From positions 1-64,000 of the forward strand of contig JBEULL010000003.1 of assembly GCA_041287365.1 (NCBI GenBank): 64,000 nt of DNA. The letters run 5' to 3'. The translations under genes were made by a program, and so were the position numbers. The notes under the pieces are model-generated. The model worked only from the letters and a program-made list of their open reading frames with translations, was not told the origin of the DNA and did no database searches. Of the stretch, positions 42,886 to 50,478 are shown piece after piece. The first letter of the stretch is position 1, and every line of letters starts with the position of its first letter. Source of the DNA: JAQVIJ01 sp041287365 (GTDB lineage Bacteria > Desulfobacterota > Dissulfuribacteria > Dissulfuribacterales > DYLC01).

Positions 42886-44103
42886 TCAATATTTATATGA
42901 CACGCTGAGGTTAAAAATATTGGCAGTAGCCTCGTATGTGCCGTGAAGAGTAGGCGTAATAGGGGATGTCTTGGCATCCTCCATGTAAAGATATGAATAA
43001 GCGCCGTCTATGGTCCAATTTTTATAGGTGTAACCCACACCGATGCCGAAGAGATGGGAGTCGTTGGTGGGCAGTGTCGGGTCTCTATACTTATCCTCGA
43101 TGGGTGTGCGGTCATAGACGTATGAACCGCGCAGCACCCATTCCGGATTAAGACGGTATTCCGCTCCGAATCGCAGGGAATAGCAGTCGTTCCATTCCTT
43201 GGGAATACTCACAACGCCTGGCTTTCCGATGCCGGGTGCCTGGTCATAGTAAAAGGTCAAAGATTCATAGGAAGACCAGCCCGTCCAAAGCACATCCGCG
43301 GAGAGAGTCCAGTCTGGCACAGCAGTGGTGCTTACACCGAAAGAGAGCGTTGAAGGCAGGCGCAGAGGAAGCCGCATATCGCTTCTATAAAAACCAGGAA
43401 TGGACAGGTTGTATTTGGCCGTTCCCTCGATCTCGAAATTTACCTGAGAGCGATATACCAGCCCGACCGTCCAGTCCTTTACAGGTCTTGCTGTGGCGGC
43501 CAGGACATAGCCGAAATCCGTGTCGTCACCCTCCATCTTGGTAGTAAGGCCTGGCACCTTAGGAGTGACGGACTTTTCTAAGGTGGCATCGGCCCTGGCA
43601 ATCTGAGCACCTACTCCAAGAGACAGCCAATCCGTAAGTTTATATGATATGGCTGGCGTAAAGAAGAAACAGCGCAGGTCTGTCTTTGCGGCATAGTATT
43701 TTCCAATCCAGTCGGCCTTCCACTCGGTAGTGAGCCCATATGGCACGTTTACAGACATGGAAAAGCCCAATCTGTCGCCGTATGGCATAGTCCAGTAGGC
43801 ATAAGGTACTGAATATGCCATATTTTTCATCTCAGGATCAGGCCCTGTGGCTGTATTCAGTTTTAGGGACGGCATGACCACGGCCATACCCGCCATGCCG
43901 GTCATACCCTTGTAATCCTGCATGGCCACAGAGGCAGGGTTGAACCAGGCGCTCTCCACTGCATCGTAACGCGCCGTCATTGAAGCGCCAAGGGCGGTGG
44001 TGCGGGCAGAACCCTCATTAAAAAGCTGAAAACCGGCAGAAAACGCCACGGCCGGCAGGGTGCTCACAGCCAACCCAATCAAAACAGACAAACCTCTTTT
44101 CAT
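42886..44103 (-). CDS. FadL-family outer-membrane transport protein
   Basis: 405 residues from ATG 44103, directly after GGGGGG; a longer frame adds 31 non-signal-like residues. The signal peptide MKRGLSVLIGLAVSTLPAVA ends FSA. The mature N-terminus has the FadL/TodX hallmark (GFQLFNEGSARTTALGASMT; DAVESAWFNPASVAMQ), followed by alternating amphipathic strands of a 14-strand barrel, ending FNLSVSYKY with the terminal aromatic expected of outer-membrane proteins. It would let hydrophobic compounds such as long-chain fatty acids or aromatics diffuse in. It lies upstream of fadD in the same transcript, with a clear sigma-70 promoter at 44132-44160. Confidence 0.92.
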   Translation of the reverse strand: MKRGLSVLIGLAVSTLPAVAFSAGFQLFNEGSARTTALGASMTARYDAVESAWFNPASVAMQDYKGMTGMAGMAVVMPSLKLNTATGPDPEMKNMAYSVPYAYWTMPYGDRLGFSMSVNVPYGLTTEWKADWIGKYYAAKTDLRCFFFTPAISYKLTDWLSLGVGAQIARADATLEKSVTPKVPGLTTKMEGDDTDFGYVLAATARPVKDWTVGLVYRSQVNFEIEGTAKYNLSIPGFYRSDMRLPLRLPSTLSFGVSTTAVPDWTLSADVLWTGWSSYESLTFYYDQAPGIGKPGVVSIPKEWNDCYSLRFGAEYRLNPEWVLRGSYVYDRTPIEDKYRDPTLPTNDSHLFGIGVGYTYKNWTIDGAYSYLYMEDAKTSPITPTLHGTYEATANIFNLSVSYKY

Positions 44104-44131
44104 AATCCCCCCCTGTAAATTGAATCTTTTT

Positions 44132-44160
44132 TGAATAGTGAAAAAATATCCGAATGTCAA
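44132..44160 (-). promoter_or_regulatory. sigma-70 promoter of the fadL-fadD operon
   Basis: Minus strand TTGACA (44155-44160), a 17-base spacer, then TATTCA (44132-44137), about 30 bases from the fadL ATG. Confidence 0.65.
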
Positions 44161-44304
44161 GGCGATGTCAGGATTTTTTGTCGTTAGCCCCAACAATACT
44201 ACCTTGATAATGCCTGTCCTCGGTTACTCATCGTAGTAACTCTTGACAAGGCGGTCGTTAAAACATGCTGCGGTATTATAAGGAAATTGCAAAAAATCAA
44301 AGCT

Positions 44305-44490
44305 TTAAATGATATTCAACGGGCTTCGCACTCTGAGCAGGTTCTTTTTTGCCACATGGGTATAGATCATGGTGGTCTGAAGGTTTGTATGATCCAAAGG
44401 CATTAAATGCCTGATTTTGAGTTGCAACAGCCACCTTGCCTTCTACTGCAAGATGACTCAGAAAGTTTTCAATATCAGATTGCTCTATTG
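44305..44490 (-). pseudogene. integron integrase (intI) remnant with internal deletion
   Basis: Two pieces of an integron-type tyrosine recombinase lie next to each other in different frames. The upstream piece (about 44400-44490) reads IEQSDIENFLSHLAVEGKVA then VATQNQAFNA, matching the N-terminal SAM-like domain of integron integrases (FLTHLAVEGxVAxSTQNQALNAL). The downstream piece (44305-44395) reads LDHTNLQTTMIYTHVAKKNL then LRVRSPLNII and a stop, the hallmark C-terminus (LLGHxxVxTTMIYTHV...GVRSPLD). All the middle, including the catalytic Arg-Lys-His-Arg region, is gone. The strand is opposite to the adjacent cassette and attC, as in a normal integron. Confidence 0.78.
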
Positions 44491-44596
44491 AGCAAAAAAA
44501 GAGTAAGAAAGGATCTGAGGTTGTAGACTGAAATCACTAACCTGACAATGGCTCAGTTTTAGGGGGAAAGGTCAGATTCGCTGTAGAAAGCCCCTC

Positions 44597-44833
44597 AACA
44601 TTTCAGTTGACTCAGGTTTTCATGCATGGAACGCTCAAATTATATACATTTCCGAAGAAATATCTGCCAAGTCAATGTGTTATGTTGAGCAGCATTTTCT
44701 CAGTCATTCAATGCAATTGGCCGATGCACTTATAGGTGCCACTGCAATAGTTCACGGTATCCCTATACTCACAGGGAATGACAAGCATTACAAGGCAATA
44801 ACAAACATCCAAATCAAAAAATTCAGGCCGTAG
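44597..44833 (+). pseudogene. PIN-domain (VapC-like) toxin C-terminal fragment in a cassette
   Basis: An open frame ending at TAG 44831-44833 encodes NAQIIYISEEISAKSMCYVE, then HSMQLADALIGATAIVHGIP and ILTGNDKHYKAI, matching the last ~65 residues of PIN-domain ribonuclease toxins. ADALIGATA carries the third acidic residue, and TGNDKHYKAI the last motif. The N-terminal half with the first two acidic residues is missing, and there is no start codon at a sensible place, so it should be inactive. It is followed 28 bases later by an attC-like site, so it looks like a 5'-truncated integron gene cassette. Toxin-antitoxin genes are common in such cassettes. Confidence 0.7.
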
Positions 44834-44860
44834 TTTTCTGAAAAAATGAAAGAAAACAGC

Positions 44861-44946
44861 AAACAAGGCGCTTCACCTGACGCCGAGGACACTCGGAGCC
44901 TTTGGAGAAAGCCTTTCGGCGGCGCAGGTGAGCTTGGTCGTTATGT
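44861..44946 (+). other. integron attC-like recombination site
   Basis: An imperfect palindrome of about 86 bases. It starts AAACAAGGCGC, with inner arm TCACCTG (44873-44879) complemented by CAGGTGA (44925-44931), and nearby ACGCCGA complemented by TCGGCGG. It ends at the core GTTATGT (44940-44946), matching GTTRRRY. The order R''-L''-stem-L'-R' is that of attC, lying just after a cassette gene on the same strand. Confidence 0.68.
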
Positions 44947-45044
44947 CGCATAAAAAAATACATCTCAAACAGGGAAACATAATATACTAAAATAACATTA
45001 ATATTCCATTGTATTTTCTTGTAACTAAACTTAAAATATGGCCC

Positions 45045-46100
45045 ATGAAAAATGCAAAAGACTTGAATATCAGACTGGCCGAAGGCGTCAAGGCAGCGGG
45101 CTGAGCGGCGAAATTACCTCCAGGGTTCCTGGAGGAGGCACTCAAGTCCCTTCCCGTTCAGTCGCACCCGGACCTCATCGTGGGGTTTGGCACCTCCGAC
45201 GATGCAGGTGTGGTGCGGCTCACGCCTGAAATCGCCCTGATTCAGACCGTGGACTTCTTCACTCCCATGGTGAATGACCCACGGACATTCGGCAGAATAG
45301 CTGCTGTAAACGCCCTGAGCGACGTGTATGCCATGGGTGGAAGGCCCTATACAGCCATGAATCTAGTCTGTTTTCCCAAAAAAGGCATGGACATCGGCGT
45401 CCTGAAAGAGATACTTTCAGGCGGCTTCGAAGCCATCTCGGAGGCCGAGGCCCTGCTCGTGGGAGGCCACAGCGTGGATGATCCAGAGATCAAATATGGC
45501 CTGAGCCTCACAGGGTTAGTACATCCGAATCACATAATCACCAATACAGGTGCCAAACCAGGGGATATGCTGGTGCTAACCAAACCCATCGGCACAGGCA
45601 TTCTTGCTACTGCGCTCAAGGCCAGACTACTCCCAAAGGAGGCCGAAAAAGAGGCCATATTCTGGATGGGCACTCTTAACAAAAATGCTGCTGAGGCCAT
45701 GCAAGCGGCTGGAGCCTCTGCCTGCACGGACATCACAGGCTTCGGTCTGTTGGGGCATGCGCTGGAGATGGCAGATGCCTCTAAAACCACTTTGGAGATA
45801 TGGACCTCCAAGGTACCGCTCATGTCTCATGTGCTGGACATGATCAATATGGGAATGCTTCCAGAAGGAAGCGGGGCAAACCGCCAATTCTGCGCCAAGT
45901 CTATAGAGATAGACCCACGAGTCGATGACATGTTGGCTGATTGTCTGGCGGATGCCCAGACCTCTGGCGGACTTTTGATATCCATACCGAAAGAAAGGCT
46001 CGATTCACTTCTGAACGAGCTGAAGGCCCGCGAGGTTTTTCATGCAGTAATAGGCCAAGTGTTTGGGCCGTCCGATGGCCGCATTGTAGTAAAACCCTAA
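45045..46100 (+). CDS. selD: selenophosphate synthetase, selenocysteine-containing
   Basis: 351 residues when the in-frame TGA at 45102-45104 (codon 20) is read as selenocysteine. Translation from ATG 45045 gives MKNAKDLNIRLAEGVKAAGU, followed by AAKLPPGFLEEALKSL. That is the standard SelD start, where the active-site Cys or Sec sits in AG(C/U)xxK(L/I)xPxxL. The rest follows without interruption: GFGTSDDAGVVRL, VDFFTPMVNDPRTFGRIAAV, NALSDVYAMGG, ACTDITGFGLLGHALEMA and DAQTSGGLL. It makes selenophosphate from selenide and ATP. Standard gene calling would start at 45180 and lose the catalytic residue. A hairpin with a GUU loop lies 20 bases past the UGA. No strong ribosome site is visible. Confidence 0.93.
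45105..45135 (+). promoter_or_regulatory. SECIS-like hairpin in selD
   Basis: Just after the UGA, CCUCCAGG (45117-45124), loop GUU, CCUGGAGG (45128-45135) form a perfect 8-bp hairpin. The loop begins with G, 20 bases from the UGA, within the published range for bacterial SECIS elements that recruit SelB. Confidence 0.82.
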
Positions 46101-46162
46101 CAATATCGGCAACCCTGCCCAAGACATAACAAACTCGAAGCCGAATTCATGTCGGAGACCCT

Positions 46163-46642
46163 ATGAAAGAATCATTCGCCAAACCTTCTTCTTGTTCACG
46201 TGTGACCCTCGTTCAGGTGATGCTTCCCGAAGACGCAAATCCTTCCGGAAACGTGCACGGCGGCACCATCATGAAGCTCATCGACAACGCCGCATACGTG
46301 GTGGCAAGCCGTCATTGCCGCATGAATGCAGTCACAGCGTCTGTGGATCGCATCAACTTTCATGCCCCTGTCTTTGTTGGAAACCTCCTGCACCTCAAGG
46401 CGAATCTCAACTGGACCGGCAAGACATCCATGGAGATAGGCGTGCGTGTGGAGGCTGAAAACTTGAAAACCGGCGGAATAGTACACACTGCCTCGGCCTA
46501 TCTCACTTTTGTGGCCCTGGACGAAAACGGCAAGCCTCAGCCGGTGCCTGCTGTAATTTTGGAAACAGAAGAGGATAAAAGGCGGTTCGAACAGGCGGCG
46601 GAACGGGTTATGCTCAGAAAAACAGGTGTCTGTCGCATATAA
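46163..46642 (+). CDS. acyl-CoA thioesterase (hotdog fold, YciA-like)
   Basis: 159-residue single-hotdog thioesterase. The family signature is QVMLPEDANPSGNVHGGTIM with the catalytic Asp in the following helix (KLIDNAAYVVASRHCRM), then VDRINFHAPVFVGNLLHLKA and TASAYLTFVALDENGKP. It hydrolyses acyl-CoAs, and similar proteins form hexamers. Chain-length preference is unknown. It follows selD by 60 bases on the same strand, and a TCGGAGACC site precedes the ATG. The C-terminal 25 residues (EEDKRRFEQAAERVMLRK) are a helical extension common in this group. Confidence 0.92.
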   Translation: MKESFAKPSSCSRVTLVQVMLPEDANPSGNVHGGTIMKLIDNAAYVVASRHCRMNAVTASVDRINFHAPVFVGNLLHLKANLNWTGKTSMEIGVRVEAENLKTGGIVHTASAYLTFVALDENGKPQPVPAVILETEEDKRRFEQAAERVMLRKTGVCRI

Positions 46643-46718
46643 TAGCAGTCATTGCCCCTTGAAATCTTTCATTCAGCGGTTATAAAGATGCCACATAAAA
46701 TATTCAAAGGAGACACAT

Positions 46719-47132
46719 ATGGAACGTACTCTATCTATCATCAAACCCGACGGAGTATCGCGGGGTCTAATCGGCGAGGTCATCAAACGCTTCGAGGCGG
46801 CAGGAATCAGGATTGCCGCCATGAAGATGCTGCATCTCACCAAAAAGGAGGCGGAAGGCTTTTATGCAGTTCATGCCTCCAAGCCCTTTTTCAACAGCCT
46901 CACCGACTTCATGTCCTCGGGCCCCATTGTAGTCATGATTCTGGAAGGCGAAAACGTGATTTTGAAAAACAGGGAGCTCATGGGCGCAACCAACTACAAA
47001 GAGGCCAAGCCAGGGACTATTCGTGCGGACTTTGCCACGGACATCGAAAAGAATGTGGTGCATGGCTCCGATGCCCCCGAAACAGCCGCCAAGGAGATCG
47101 CATATTTCTTCAGCGCGCTCGAGATTGTGTAA
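46719..47132 (+). CDS. ndk: nucleoside diphosphate kinase
   Basis: 137-residue enzyme balancing nucleoside triphosphate pools. It begins MERTLSIIKPDGVSRGLIGE, contains the active-site His in NVVHGSDAPETAAKEIAYFF (residues ~114-133), and has the ATP-binding Arg and Lys positions typical of the family. Length is standard. Strong CAAAGGAGAC precedes the ATG. If Cad1 does convert ATP to ITP, this housekeeping enzyme acts in the same nucleotide pool, but nothing beyond that connects them. Confidence 0.97.
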   Translation: MERTLSIIKPDGVSRGLIGEVIKRFEAAGIRIAAMKMLHLTKKEAEGFYAVHASKPFFNSLTDFMSSGPIVVMILEGENVILKNRELMGATNYKEAKPGTIRADFATDIEKNVVHGSDAPETAAKEIAYFFSALEIV

Positions 47133-47206
47133 CCCGCTGACATTGAATAAAATATTTACGATTCTTGGGGGTGGTAGAATTTTCCGCCCCTCTTACGGCA
47201 CATACC

Positions 47207-48235
47207 ATGGCCTTTCACGAACTCCGCCTCATCGAACGCATAGCGAAACAGGCCAAAACCACCACTGACCCTTCTGTTCTGGTGAATATAGGCGATGACT
47301 GTGGGGTGATTCGACCTTCCGACGGACATAATCTCCTTGTCACAACAGATACATTGGTGGAAAATGTACATTTCGACCTTGCTTATTTCGATCCATTTTC
47401 TTTGGGCAGAAAGACCACGGCAGTGAACCTAAGTGACATCGCTGCATGCGGAGGCACGCCGAGATGGGCGTTTCTGAATCTGGCCGTCAGAACAGGGCTA
47501 CCTGACGATTTTTTTGAACTGTTCCTAAACGGCTTGTTCACCGAACTGAGAGGTTATGGCGTTCATCTGACAGGAGGAGACACAGTCAGCTCTCACAACG
47601 AGCTTTCCATAACGTTGACATTACTGGGAGAGACAAGGCCAAATCTACATCTCACTCGCAGCACAGCAAGATCAGGTGACCTCATCTACTGTTCAGGCAC
47701 TCTGGGCGATGCTGCATGCGGTCTTCACTGGCTCATAAATCAAAAATCCCGAAAAAACAGGCTTGCGATGCCAAAATACCTGCGTTTTGCCCTAAAAAGG
47801 GCAATAAAACGCCATCTGACGCCCATACCAAGGCTTGCTTTGGGAAGGGCACTGGCAGAGAAAGGGCTTGCAACGGCCTGTATCGATTCCTCGGACGGCC
47901 TAGCAACGGACATAGCGCACATCTGCACTCAAAGCGGAGTGATGGCGGAAATAGACACAAAAGCGATTCCCATCTCTCGCAGCAGCCGTCTCCTTTGCCG
48001 AACATTAGGCCTTTCACCAGTGAAGATGGCTTTAACAGGCGGCGAAGACTTCGAGCTCATCTGGACCACTCCGCCTGACAAGGAACGGGATATGCTGAAT
48101 ACGGCAGCAATCATACTGGGCTATACCCCGTTTCGCATAGGCCGCATTCAGGAAGGCAAAGGGGTGTGGCTTGTGAGCCTGAGTCATGGCAGACAGGAAA
48201 TCTCTTATCAGGGGTTCGAGCACGGCTCGGAATAA
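47207..48235 (+). CDS. thiL: thiamine-monophosphate kinase
   Basis: 342 residues from ATG 47207. A TTG at 47165 extends the frame but adds a non-conserved leader. ThiL uses ATP to make thiamine diphosphate. It shows NIGDDCGVIRPSDGHNLLVT at the N-terminus, DTLVENVHFDLAYFDPFSLG, VNLSDIAACGGTPRWAFLNL, HLTGGDTVSSHNELSITLTL, ACIDSSDGLATDIAHIC and LTGGEDFELIWT, all in the AIR-synthetase-like fold shared with SelD and PurM. No ribosome site is clear. The Moco-like RNA lies about 100 bases past its stop. Confidence 0.94.
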   Translation: MAFHELRLIERIAKQAKTTTDPSVLVNIGDDCGVIRPSDGHNLLVTTDTLVENVHFDLAYFDPFSLGRKTTAVNLSDIAACGGTPRWAFLNLAVRTGLPDDFFELFLNGLFTELRGYGVHLTGGDTVSSHNELSITLTLLGETRPNLHLTRSTARSGDLIYCSGTLGDAACGLHWLINQKSRKNRLAMPKYLRFALKRAIKRHLTPIPRLALGRALAEKGLATACIDSSDGLATDIAHICTQSGVMAEIDTKAIPISRSSRLLCRTLGLSPVKMALTGGEDFELIWTTPPDKERDMLNTAAIILGYTPFRIGRIQEGKGVWLVSLSHGRQEISYQGFEHGSE

Positions 48236-48332
48236 GGCTCCGGATATCCCGACAAAAAGAAAAAAGAAAGAAAAAGAAAGGACTGCAAAAAGAAAGGACA
48301 GGCATATCTTTTTTGTCACGAGAGAGGAAAGC

Positions 48333-48439
48333 CACTCCGCCCCTATGAGGCACCCCTCCACAAGAGGGAAATGACCGTGCAAGTCTTGACTCACAATTCC
48401 CGTCCTCTGGATGAGTGGCAGACAAAGCCTGACGGAGTG
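48333..48439 (+). ncRNA. structured RNA resembling the molybdenum-cofactor (Moco) riboswitch
   Basis: A 107-base RNA closed by a perfect 7-bp stem, CACTCCG (48333-48339) with CGGAGTG (48433-48439). Inside are GCAC/GTGC enclosing hairpin CCCTC-CACAA-GAGGG and the unpaired AAATGACC. A second arm has GTCT/AGAC and ACTCA/TGAGT enclosing CAATTCCCGTCCTCTGGA. The strings AAATGACCGTGC, CCCGTCCTCTGGATGA and GGCAGACAAAGCC match my memory of the conserved core of the Moco riboswitch. Such RNAs normally precede molybdopterin synthesis or molybdate transport genes. Here the next gene is ogt, 155 bases on. The remaining intergenic sequence has an 8-bp inverted repeat, GTTCCATT/AATGGAAC, which might belong to an expression platform. 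The 357-base gap 48236-48593 holds nothing else recognisable. Confidence 0.7.
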
Positions 48440-48593
48440 TTTAAATCGCGCAACGACATAAAAAATATAATGTCCTGACAAATTTCTACAATTTTCAAGC
48501 CAGAGAGCGTTCCATTTTGGCATAGGACAAACAATATTAAAAAAGAATGGAACAATAACTGTTCTGGAGTCGGTATGGGCATGACTCAATTCA

Positions 48594-49109
48594 ATGGTGA
48601 ATGATATGAATCAGGATTCATTTATAGAACACCTGCGGCTCGTGATTCCTCCCTACGAACTTTTCGTAACGACAACATGGCAAAACAACAGGCTTATCCA
48701 CCTGATGCCCGATATAAACCCCGCTGCTGAACAAAAATACGAAGAAAATTCCACTCTGTCTGCTGCACTTCAAGGGCTCTTGACGGGCAGAATATCCTCC
48801 TTTGAACTCGATATTTCATATATTGCAAAGGGCAGCCGGTTCAGTATTGATGTATGGGCTGCCCTACTCACTTTACCCTATGGCAGCACCATCTCATACA
48901 AAGAACTGGCGCAAATGCTTCATACTTCACCCAGGGCCATAGGTCAGGCATTGAATGCCAACCCTCTACCTATTATAATCCCATGCCACAGAGTAATAGG
49001 TTCCAAAGGAGAACTCACAGGCTTTTCCTGCGGCCTTGGAGTAAAAAAGATACTGCTGGCCATAGAAGACCGGCAAAGGAGCGCACATGAAGATAGCCGT
49101 TATATCTGA
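48594..49109 (+). CDS. ogt: methylated-DNA--protein-cysteine methyltransferase
   Basis: 171-residue suicide repair protein that removes O6-methyl groups from guanine. The C-terminal domain carries the active-site motif NPLPIIIPCHRVIGSKGELT (Cys in PCHR), preceded by the HTH stretch LPYGSTISYKELAQMLHTSP with the RAIGQALNANP recognition part. The N-terminal ~80 residues form the less conserved domain. A second ATG four codons in is also possible, and neither start has a good ribosome site. It is the first gene after the Moco-like RNA and overlaps the next gene by 23 bases. Confidence 0.94.
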   Translation: MVNDMNQDSFIEHLRLVIPPYELFVTTTWQNNRLIHLMPDINPAAEQKYEENSTLSAALQGLLTGRISSFELDISYIAKGSRFSIDVWAALLTLPYGSTISYKELAQMLHTSPRAIGQALNANPLPIIIPCHRVIGSKGELTGFSCGLGVKKILLAIEDRQRSAHEDSRYI

Positions 49110-49626
49110 CAGCCATGACCACATCGTCAACACCGCTAGGGCCATAGAGCAGATGAACGGCCTTGGTGTGAAGACCATTTTGCATTGCGGTGACCTGGTC
49201 TCTCCATTTCTGCTGGACGAATTCAATTTCTTTAACGGAGTCCTGCACCTGGTAACAGGCAACAACTACGGAGATCCATTTCTGCTGGCTCAGAAGATTC
49301 AGGACTCAAACGGAAAATTCCAGATGCACGGCTGGATCGGAAGGTTAAGGTTAAACGGTGTCTCAGTGGCATTCACGCACGATCCCAGCGTGGGGCATGC
49401 CCTGTTCAATTCAAACGAGTTTCACCTGGTCTGCTTCGGGCATACCCACCGTCGGTTCATGCAGGAAGAAAACGGTAGGCTTCTTATGAATCCAGGCGAA
49501 CTTCTGGGCAGAAAGGAAGGGCCTGGCTGGATGCTACTTCAGATATTCGAACAGCAGCCTGAAGAGGAAACCGCTTCATGGCAAGAGCGTTTCTCCGTCA
49601 AACACATCGCCTTGAACAGCATATAA
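49087..49626 (+). CDS. YfcE/MJ0936-type metallophosphoesterase
   Basis: 179-residue two-metal phosphodiesterase. Metal-binding motifs appear in the expected order: ISDSHDH (DxH), LHCGDLVS (GD), TGNNYGD (GNxxx), FTHDPSV (His), and CFGHTHRRFM (GHTH), followed by LMNPGELLGRK. Family members act on phosphodiester bonds with uncertain physiological substrates; some hydrolyse cyclic nucleotides. AGGAGCGCAC precedes the ATG, which lies inside ogt. It is three bases or so before the purQ ribosome site, within the same operon. Confidence 0.92.
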   Translation: MKIAVISDSHDHIVNTARAIEQMNGLGVKTILHCGDLVSPFLLDEFNFFNGVLHLVTGNNYGDPFLLAQKIQDSNGKFQMHGWIGRLRLNGVSVAFTHDPSVGHALFNSNEFHLVCFGHTHRRFMQEENGRLLMNPGELLGRKEGPGWMLLQIFEQQPEEETASWQERFSVKHIALNSI

Positions 49627-49650
49627 TCAATGATTAAAGGGGGATATGAA

Positions 49651-50478
49651 ATGTCCAAAAAGGTAAAGGCCCTGGTCATAACCGGCTATGGCACCAATTG
49701 CGAGCGAGAGATGGCCCATTGTTGCAAACTGGCGAATGCTGATTGCGTGGAGATTGCACACTGGAGCGACATTCTGGACGGCACATATAGAATACAGGAT
49801 TATCATTTTTTGAATCTGCCTGGAGGGTTTCTTGACGGCGACCACCTGGGCTCGGCGCAGGCTGCGGCGCACAGGCTTCTTCATGCACATGTGGTCTCCA
49901 CTGGAGAAAGACTGCTGGATCAGATACTGGGCTTCATAGCCAATGGAGGCGTGATATTGGGTGTATGCAACGGCTTTCAGCTTCTGGTAAAGGCCGGCAT
50001 TCTTCCAGGATTTGACGGCAATTACACTCAACGCATCGTCAGCCTGACTCACAACGATTCTGGCAAATTCGAAGATCGATGGGTTAGCCTTGGCATCGAT
50101 GCCGATTCCCCCTGTATCTTCACAAAAGGGCTTGAAATAGTGGAGTTTCCTGTGCGGCATGGTGAGGGGAAATTCGTCACAAAAGACGAGGCCACGCTGA
50201 AAAACATCGCCGATCAGCACCTCATCGCCATGCAGTACATTCATCCGGAAACCAGCAGGCCTACTCAGGAATACCCCTACAATCCCAACGGAGCCGAGAT
50301 GGCCATCGCTGGCATCTGCGACCCAACGGGACGCATATTCGGGCTCATGCCGCACCCTGAGGCATATCACCACCGCACTAATCACCCACTCTGGACTCGA
50401 AAGGACCTGCCGGAAGAAGGCACAGGCATCGCCCTGTTTCGTAACGCAGTGAATTACATTCGAACAAATGTCCTCTGA
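49651..50478 (+). CDS. purQ: phosphoribosylformylglycinamidine synthase, glutaminase subunit (PurQ)
   Basis: 275 residues from ATG 49651, behind AAAGGGGGATATGAA; a longer frame adds 7 residues. It is a class I glutamine amidotransferase supplying ammonia to PurL. It shows VITGYGTNCEREMAHCCKLA at the N-terminus, FLNLPGGFLDGDHLGSAQAA, the nucleophile in VILGVCNGFQLLVKAGILPG, and the catalytic His-Glu in GLMPHPEAYHH. Length fits the longer PurQ type (about 265-275). purL and purS are not adjacent. It overlaps tatC by 11 bases. Confidence 0.94.
   Translation: MSKKVKALVITGYGTNCEREMAHCCKLANADCVEIAHWSDILDGTYRIQDYHFLNLPGGFLDGDHLGSAQAAAHRLLHAHVVSTGERLLDQILGFIANGGVILGVCNGFQLLVKAGILPGFDGNYTQRIVSLTHNDSGKFEDRWVSLGIDADSPCIFTKGLEIVEFPVRHGEGKFVTKDEATLKNIADQHLIAMQYIHPETSRPTQEYPYNPNGAEMAIAGICDPTGRIFGLMPHPEAYHHRTNHPLWTRKDLPEEGTGIALFRNAVNYIRTNVL

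Noticed and set aside
44160..44290. Second attC or attI site near the intI remnant
   Set aside because: GTCGTTAG and GTCGTTAA occur with a GTTACT/AGTAAC hairpin, but the paired-arm order of attC is not met and attI cannot be recognised by eye.
46719..47132. Functional link between ndk and the Cad1 nucleotide response
   Set aside because: Both act on nucleotides, but the genes are 44 kb apart and ndk is a housekeeping gene; there is no sequence evidence of a link.
48032..48589. Minus-strand 185-codon frame over the thiL end and the structured RNA
   Set aside because: It overlaps thiL and the Moco-like RNA, has no family motif, and has Phe-rich, poly-pyrimidine-derived composition.
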